DNA from: Thermoplasmata archaeon
Lineage (GTDB): Archaea > Thermoplasmatota > Thermoplasmata > Thermoplasmatales > Aciduliprofundaceae
Assembly: GCA_021163705.1 (NCBI GenBank)
Contig: JAGGTO010000148.1
Coordinates: 1 to 10,401 of the forward strand
Reading direction: 5' to 3'
DNA: 10,401 nt
This document shows positions 6,684 to 10,401 of the stretch, in pieces (position 1 is the stretch's first letter; every line of letters begins with the position of its first letter). A program made the translations under genes and the position numbers. The notes beneath the pieces were generated by a model, which saw only the letters and a list, made by a program, of their open reading frames with translations, searched no databases and was not told the origin of the DNA.

Positions 6684-7708
6684 GAAATCAGCCTCCTTAA
6701 AACATCACGAATATTTATTCCTGCAGGACAAACTTCGTTGCATCTTCCACATCCAGTGCAAGCGTAAACACCATATCGCATCACGGGGAAAACAAATTTA
6801 TCGTATATTCTATACCTTACTCTTGCCTTTCTTTCTTTTCTGAAGTTCTCTGCAGAAGTCTTTGCGTACTCATATAGATGACATGAATCCCAAGCTCTTA
6901 TCCTCTCTCCTTCGCTTCCATCAATATTGGTTACATCTTTCACATCAAAGCAATGGCAGGTTGGACATACAAAATTGCATTTCCCACATGATAAACATAA
7001 CTTTCCAAGCTCTTCCCATATAGGATCATTTGCTTTCTTCTTTATTTCCTGAGCACATTTTTTGATTTCACATAGATCTATCTTTGTTCTCCTGTTTATC
7101 TCCATTTCAACAGTATTTATCTTCCTGATTTTCTTTGCCTCATCTTCTTTAGTTGCCTCTTCAAAGAACTCCGAATTTACCAGTTCCCTTCCCTTCTCAC
7201 TACCTATATCAACAAAGTAGTGAGAGCCAATATCTGTGAACCACAAATCATATCTATTAGGTATCATACCTCCAAAGGCGGTACAGAAGCAAGACTCCCT
7301 AGGGTAATCACAGGAGAGTCCTATTATAAGAGTGTTCTCCCTTCTCTTTCTGTAATAGGGGTCCTGAAACTCGCTCAGCATATATCTGTCAAGAACTTCA
7401 AGAGCTCGAACATCGCAGCCTCGCAACCCGAATATTGCCTTTTCTTCCTCATCTATCTGCAAAAGATAATCTTCAAGTTCAAACCATCCATCTTTTTTCT
7501 GGAATTTGAAAAATTTTTCCTCTGGTGGGAAAAATATTGGTTTCACTGAAATCTTGGTTCTGTAGGGAAGAAATGCAATCTCTGATACACTCTCTATCTT
7601 TCCAATCTTGGAAATACCATCTTTCTCAATGGGAGCATAAAGCACATATCTCCTCCTCAGATAATCCAGGAATTCGCTTATTCTATTTTTCGCAATTTTT
7701 ACTCCCAT
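6680..7708 (-). CDS. hydB: Sulfhydrogenase beta subunit, iron-sulfur electron-transfer protein
   Basis: The protein holds two ferredoxin-type [4Fe-4S] motifs: C238, C241, C244, C248 (CLSCGKCNFVCP) and C317, C320, C323, C327 (CTGCGRCNEVCP). An N-terminal half related to anaerobic sulfite reductase subunit A is seen in IFGLRGCDVRALEVLD and GLSCDYPRESCFC. It wires clusters to the gamma flavin and has been linked to sulfur reduction in Pyrococcus enzymes. I chose ATG 7708 (342 residues, MGVKIAKNRISEFLDYLRR), because homologues begin at about this point and GTGAT lies 4 nt upstream. The open frame extends to ATG 7798, but those 30 residues are AT-rich, unlike the family, and contain the likely TATA box. 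First gene of the operon. Confidence 0.93.
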   Translation of the reverse strand: MGVKIAKNRISEFLDYLRRRYVLYAPIEKDGISKIGKIESVSEIAFLPYRTKISVKPIFFPPEEKFFKFQKKDGWFELEDYLLQIDEEEKAIFGLRGCDVRALEVLDRYMLSEFQDPYYRKRRENTLIIGLSCDYPRESCFCTAFGGMIPNRYDLWFTDIGSHYFVDIGSEKGRELVNSEFFEEATKEDEAKKIRKINTVEMEINRRTKIDLCEIKKCAQEIKKKANDPIWEELGKLCLSCGKCNFVCPTCHCFDVKDVTNIDGSEGERIRAWDSCHLYEYAKTSAENFRKERKARVRYRIYDKFVFPVMRYGVYACTGCGRCNEVCPAGINIRDVLRRLIS

Positions 7709-7756
7709 ATTCATCACACTATTTACTATTTTTGTAAAGTTAATACCGTAATTAGT

Positions 7757-7764
7757 TATAAATA
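7757..7764 (-). promoter_or_regulatory. TATA box of the hydBGDA operon
   Basis: On the minus strand this reads ATTTATAA, about 53 bp before ATG 7708. Initiation would fall near 7734, leaving a leader of about 25 nt that contains the GTGAT ribosome binding site at 7713-7717. It lies inside the optional N-terminal extension of hydB, an argument against the longer start. Predicted only. Confidence 0.5.
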
Positions 7765-7776
7765 TTTCGTTATTCG

Positions 7777-7784
7777 TTTTTAAA
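7777..7784 (+). promoter_or_regulatory. Candidate TATA box for the MobA-like gene
   Basis: TTTTTAAA is centred about 25 bp before ATG 7805, which would give a leaderless mRNA. A second candidate, GATATTAAA (7835-7843), has the same relation to ATG 7868, so the two possible starts each have a plausible core promoter. Confidence 0.35.
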
Positions 7785-7804
7785 GGGTTAAAAAGCATTC
7801 TCTA

Positions 7805-8437
7805 ATGGAAACTGAATTTGCTGTGAAAAATATTGATATTAAACGGGAGGAAAATCTAAAATTCATAATGCAATATGTGAATGTGAAACTCATTGCCGTG
7901 GTAATGGTTGGACATTCAGGAAGATTCCCTAAAAAGCATCTTGCATCTGTGCAGGAGGGTGTGAGATTGATCGATGTCACAGTGAAGAATTTGAGAAGAA
8001 TGGGTTTTCAGGTGATTGTATACTCCAAATATAGGTTTCCCATCTCTGTACCCCTTCTACTGGATGAGGAGAAATGGATACTTCCATCCATAATCACGCT
8101 TCTCAGAAAAATGAATCAAGGGATTTTCATATTTGGAGGTGATATGCCCCTGATAAAAAGGGAGGCTGTTGAAAAAATGATGCCTTATTTATCCCATGCG
8201 GTTGTTGTGCCAAGATGGAAAAATGGGTATCTGGAGCCTCTCCATGCCTATTATACTCCCAAAATTATTCCCGTATTTGAAAAAGTTTTGAATGAGGAAA
8301 AACCCTCACTGCACAGAGCAATTGAGGCATGCAGGGATGTTTATTATGTTCCTGCGGAGAAGATGCCTGAGCAAACATTTTTCAATGTGAACACCCCGGA
8401 AGACCTCAATTCCCTTAGAGAACTCATAAAGAGCTAG
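7805..8437 (+). CDS. MobA-like molybdopterin nucleotidyltransferase (NTP_transf_3)
   Basis: MobA attaches GMP from GTP to molybdopterin. The full frame encodes 210 residues. Family marks are a nucleotide-binding loop VMVGHSGRFPKKHL (33-46), FGGDMPLI with metal-binding D113, EPLHAYY (144-150) and NVNTPEDL (194-201), the last two being typical of MobA. The loop departs from the usual LAGG-x-S-x-R pattern, with His where the second Gly is expected. ATG 7868 (residue 22) would remove an N-terminal stretch not expected in the family and is at least as likely as 7805; both have TATA-like sequence about 26 bp upstream. A CobY-type guanylyltransferase is a less likely alternative. It is divergent from hydB and 38 bp upstream of thi4, which has its own promoter. 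Confidence 0.78.
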   Translation: METEFAVKNIDIKREENLKFIMQYVNVKLIAVVMVGHSGRFPKKHLASVQEGVRLIDVTVKNLRRMGFQVIVYSKYRFPISVPLLLDEEKWILPSIITLLRKMNQGIFIFGGDMPLIKREAVEKMMPYLSHAVVVPRWKNGYLEPLHAYYTPKIIPVFEKVLNEEKPSLHRAIEACRDVYYVPAEKMPEQTFFNVNTPEDLNSLRELIKS

Positions 8438-8447
8438 AAGGATTAAA

Positions 8448-8454
8448 TTTTATA
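8448..8454 (+). promoter_or_regulatory. TATA box of thi4 (leaderless)
   Basis: TTTTATA is centred about 25-26 bp before ATG 8476. With no ribosome binding site before that ATG (the upstream bases are TTTTCCCACT), initiation at the start codon is likely. It sits between the stop of the MobA-like gene and thi4, so thi4 need not depend on read-through. Confidence 0.55.
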
Positions 8455-8475
8455 CTCCATTGCCATTTTCCCACT

Positions 8476-9237
8476 ATGATTGACGAGCGGGAGGTTACCA
8501 GGCTGATTGTAAGCGAGTATATGAACGAGCTGCTCGAATTCAGTGATACAGATGTGGCTATCGTGGGGGCTGGACCCTCAGGCCTTACAGCCGCATATTA
8601 CCTGGCAAAAAATGGAAAGAAGGTTGCAGTATTCGATAAAAGGCTGAGCATTGGAGGCGGTATGTGGGCTGGCGGAATGATGTTCAGCAGAATAGTTGTT
8701 CAGAGAGCGGGAAAAGATATCCTGGATGAACTGGGCATCACATATCATCATCATAAGGAGTATTTTGTGGCAGATTCCGTGCAATCTGTGTGCGCACTTG
8801 GATACCGAGCCACCAGAGCGGGAGCCAGGATATTCAATGGCATCATGGCTGAAGATGTCATCATCAAAAATGATAGAGTAAGCGGTCTGGTGATAAACTG
8901 GAGCGTTGTTGAAGGTTTTCCAGTGGACCCGTTGACTGTGAACAGCAAGTTTGTAATTGATGCAACCGGGCATGAAGCCATGGTGGTCAACACACTTCTG
9001 AGAAAAAATCGTGTTAAACTCAATACACCCGACGGTGATTTCCAGGGAGAGCACAGCCTCAATATGGAACTTGCAGAAGAAATAATAATGGAGAATGCAA
9101 AAGAAGTCTATCCCGGATTGTATGTCACTGGAATGGCTGCCAATGCAGTTTCCGGCTCCCCAAGAATGGGCCCCATCTTCGGAGGCATGTTGCTAAGCGG
9201 GAGAAAGGTGGCAGAGGAAATTCTGAAAAGATTATAA
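8476..9237 (+). CDS. thi4: Thiazole synthase Thi4 family (sulfide-dependent type expected)
   Basis: Thi4 builds the ADP-thiazole precursor of thiamin from NAD, glycine and sulfur. The 253-residue protein shows the dinucleotide motif IVGAGPSGLTAAYYLA (29-44), the GGGMWAGGMMF loop (60-70), VIDATGHEA and the C-terminal RMGPIFGGMLLSGRKVAEEIL block typical of the family, and it is of normal archaeal length. Yeast Thi4 gives its sulfur from Cys205; most archaeal forms have His there in an HVDP context and use sulfide with iron. Here the matching stretch is GFPVDP, putting Pro149 at that position. The related archaeal ribose 1,5-bisphosphate isomerase/synthase annotations are a less likely alternative. 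It converges on the gltA-family remnant with only 5 bp between the stops. Confidence 0.9.
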   Translation: MIDEREVTRLIVSEYMNELLEFSDTDVAIVGAGPSGLTAAYYLAKNGKKVAVFDKRLSIGGGMWAGGMMFSRIVVQRAGKDILDELGITYHHHKEYFVADSVQSVCALGYRATRAGARIFNGIMAEDVIIKNDRVSGLVINWSVVEGFPVDPLTVNSKFVIDATGHEAMVVNTLLRKNRVKLNTPDGDFQGEHSLNMELAEEIIMENAKEVYPGLYVTGMAANAVSGSPRMGPIFGGMLLSGRKVAEEILKRL

Positions 9238-9242
9238 AAAAA

Positions 9243-9426
9243 TTAGAACTTTGCAAGGTTTATTTCCTCAGGCCATTCCCTGATTTTTATGTATTCATCT
9301 ATGGCCTTCGCCGCCTTTTTACCATCACCCATAGCAAGCACCACGGTGGATTCCCCACGCACTGCATCTCCACCTCAATACACCCTTAAGCGTGGTGCGA
9401 TATCTCTCATCTACCATCAAAGTACC
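9243..9426 (-). pseudogene. Frameshifted C-terminal remnant of a GltA/SudA/NfnB-family flavoprotein
   Basis: Two minus-strand frames together encode a recognisable C-terminus. GTLMVDERYRTTLKGV is read from 9426. After a shift near 9376-9380, GGDAVRGESTVVLAMGDGKK continues to AAKAIDEYI and ends in TAA at 9243-9245. The intact gene at the right edge has the equivalent GTLVVDENLMTSIPGVFAGG and GDAIRGEATVILAMGDGKKA, so the families match although the copies have clearly diverged. At the junction the expected codons for an aromatic residue and Ala are damaged, with a net loss of about two bases. Upstream of 9430 the minus strand has stops and no recognisable homology. This is a decayed, truncated paralogue. 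Confidence 0.85.
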
Positions 9427-9455
9427 CATCTCATAACCTTTACGGAAATTGCCGA

Positions 9456-9650
9456 AAACACAGGAGGACTAAGCCTAACAACGAACATACTCATTTTGGG
9501 GGGCCCTCACCAAAGTCGGGCATAATAAAAGAGGAATCAAGAGAAAAAGCAATCCTTGATGCAGTTTCAAAATGGACGGAAAAGCTCAATTTAAAGGCCC
9601 TTCATAAAGGCTTTGAACTCGGGAAAAGGCTCTCAATGGAAAGCTGTACT
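9456..9650 (+). pseudogene. Possible decayed coding fragment, unassigned
   Basis: One plus-strand frame contains a protein-like run, THFGGPSPKSGIIKEESR followed by EKAILDAVSKW and later ALHKGFELGKRLS, with ordinary amino-acid composition. It has no credible start, no ribosome binding site, and its frame runs on into the antisense of the neighbouring flavoprotein gene. The pattern reminds me of the C-terminal tail of flavodoxin-like NAD(P)H/FMN reductases, but this is a weak impression. The 260-bp gap between the remnant and the intact gltA-like gene holds nothing else that I recognise. Confidence 0.3.
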
Positions 9651-9686
9651 TCTACCTTTATCTTTGTTAAAATAAAGAAAAAAGGA

Positions 9687-10401
9687 TCATGTGCTCTTCC
9701 TGCTTTCTATATAGCGGTGGATTGCTTTTGCCGCCTTCTTCCCGTCCCCCATTGCCAGGATGACAGTTGCTTCTCCTCTTATAGCATCTCCTCCAGCGAA
9801 GACGCCCGGAATCGAGGTCATTAAATTCTCATCCACCACCAATGTCCCATTTGGATTCACTTTAAGTCCCGTTGATTCACTTATTATTCTATTAGGCTCG
9901 AGCCCTATGGCTATTATAACTGTATCTGCTTCGAGCGTTACATATTCTCCCGTTCTGACTATTTTTCTCTTTCCTCTTGAATCACGCTCTTCCAAAGGCT
10001 TCATCTTCTCAAACTTCACAGCTTTGACCCTGTGGTTCTCATCACCTATGAATTCTACAGGATTGAGGAAGAACTCAAACTTAACGCCCTCCTCTTCTGC
10101 ATGGTGAATCTCTTCAATTCTCGCAGTCATATCCTCTCTCCCTCTCCTGTAAGCTATGGTAACCTCCGCTCCCAGCCGGAGGGCAGAGCGTGCGGCATCC
10201 ATTGCGGTATTTCCGGCACCGATAACGATGACCTTCTTTCCGACGGCTACCGGAGTGTCGTACTCCGGGAACTTATAGGCCTTCATGAGGTTAACACGCG
10301 TCAGGAACTCGTTGGCGCTGTATATCCTTCCAAGCAGTATTCCGGGGATGTTGAGGAGCTTCGGCGTCCCGGCCCCGGTCCCTATGAAGACTGCATCGTA
10401 C
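9687..10401 (-). CDS. GltA/SudA/NfnB-type NAD(P)H:acceptor oxidoreductase, C-terminal part (N-terminus outside window)
   Basis: The minus frame is open from the window edge, beginning YDAVFIGTGAG, to TGA at 9687-9689, giving 237 residues of a family about 470 long. The ATG at 10286 is internal. Visible elements are a GTGAGTPKLLNIPG block, the NADPH-binding Rossmann motif VIVIGAGNTAMDAARSA, TIAYRRGREDMTAR, and the C-terminal FAD motif GVFAGGDAIRGEATVILAMG. Relatives are the small subunit of glutamate synthase, Pyrococcus sulfide dehydrogenase SudA, and the NfnB subunit of NADH-dependent ferredoxin:NADP oxidoreductase. From memory the residues are very close to Thermococcales copies. The first 260 bases (10141-10401) are about 58% GC, against about 37-47% further on. 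Which partner (SudB/NfnA or glutamate synthase) it works with lies beyond the edge. Confidence 0.92.
   Translation of the reverse strand, partial: YDAVFIGTGAGTPKLLNIPGILLGRIYSANEFLTRVNLMKAYKFPEYDTPVAVGKKVIVIGAGNTAMDAARSALRLGAEVTIAYRRGREDMTARIEEIHHAEEEGVKFEFFLNPVEFIGDENHRVKAVKFEKMKPLEERDSRGKRKIVRTGEYVTLEADTVIIAIGLEPNRIISESTGLKVNPNGTLVVDENLMTSIPGVFAGGDAIRGEATVILAMGDGKKAAKAIHRYIESRKST

Noticed and set aside
7709..7798. N-terminal extension of HydB from ATG 7798
   Set aside because: The residues are Asn/Ile-rich, unlike homologues, and the DNA contains a good TATA box; GTGAT lies correctly before ATG 7708.
8578..9062. 158- and 103-residue minus-strand frames opposite thi4
   Set aside because: Antisense shadows of a well-conserved gene; no family motifs and no start signals.
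9238..9690. Insertion sequence between thi4 and the gltA-like gene
   Set aside because: No terminal inverted repeats, target duplication or transposase motif could be found by eye; the minus-strand part is clearly a flavoprotein remnant.
9687..10286. Complete small flavoprotein starting at ATG 10286
   Set aside because: The frame continues upstream to the window edge with conserved family residues (GTGAGTPKLLNIPG), so this ATG is internal.

Overview
The window looks like chromosomal DNA from a thermophilic euryarchaeon, most likely a member of the Aciduliprofundum/DHVE2 group of the Thermoplasmatota (inference from gene content and AT-rich composition; no database search was possible). Archaeal marks seen directly are a Dph6-type diphthamide ligase, a KptA with an N-terminal zinc ribbon, a hydBGDA-type cytosolic [NiFe] hydrogenase, an archaeal Thi4, and TATA boxes about 26 bp upstream of start codons that have no leader.

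Layout. 1-290 (-): 5' part of a DUF59/MIP18-type Fe-S assembly protein, divergent from kptA (407-1177, +), with two separate TATA boxes between them. Directly after kptA lies tRNA-Ala(GGC) (1209-1282). The 329 bp from there to dph6 is gene-free but highly structured: two copies of a 58-bp repeat that each carry a copy of the tRNA 3' tail, T-rich palindromes, and a pair of GC-rich hairpins with a competing alternative pairing. dph6 (1612-2277) overlaps a YtcJ-like amidohydrolase (2274-3863) by ATGA. Converging on them is a tightly overlapping minus-strand operon, hydB-hydG-hydD-hydA (7708-3878), encoding a complete four-subunit group 3b NAD(P)-linked sulfhydrogenase. Divergent from it is a MobA-like nucleotidyltransferase (7805-8437, +), then thi4 (8476-9237, +) with its own leaderless promoter. 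At the right edge lies the C-terminal part of a GltA/SudA/NfnB-type NAD(P)H oxidoreductase (9687 to beyond 10401, -). Between it and thi4 lie a frameshifted remnant of a second gene of the same family (9243-9426, -) and an unassigned, possibly decayed coding stretch on the plus strand.

How the genes fit together. HydBGDA moves electrons between NAD(P)H and protons or sulfur, and the GltA/SudA-like flavoprotein belongs to the same NADPH/ferredoxin/sulfur redox economy in Thermococcales-like heterotrophs. The remaining genes are housekeeping: Fe-S assembly, RNA 2'-phosphate removal, diphthamide formation on EF-2, molybdopterin nucleotide attachment and thiazole synthesis.

I found no new defence or mobile system. 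The points most worth a second look are the repeated tRNA 3' tails, the competing hairpins before dph6, the Thi4 copy with proline at the usual Cys/His position, and the paralogue remnant beside a gltA/sudA gene whose base composition shifts abruptly (possible xenologous replacement).
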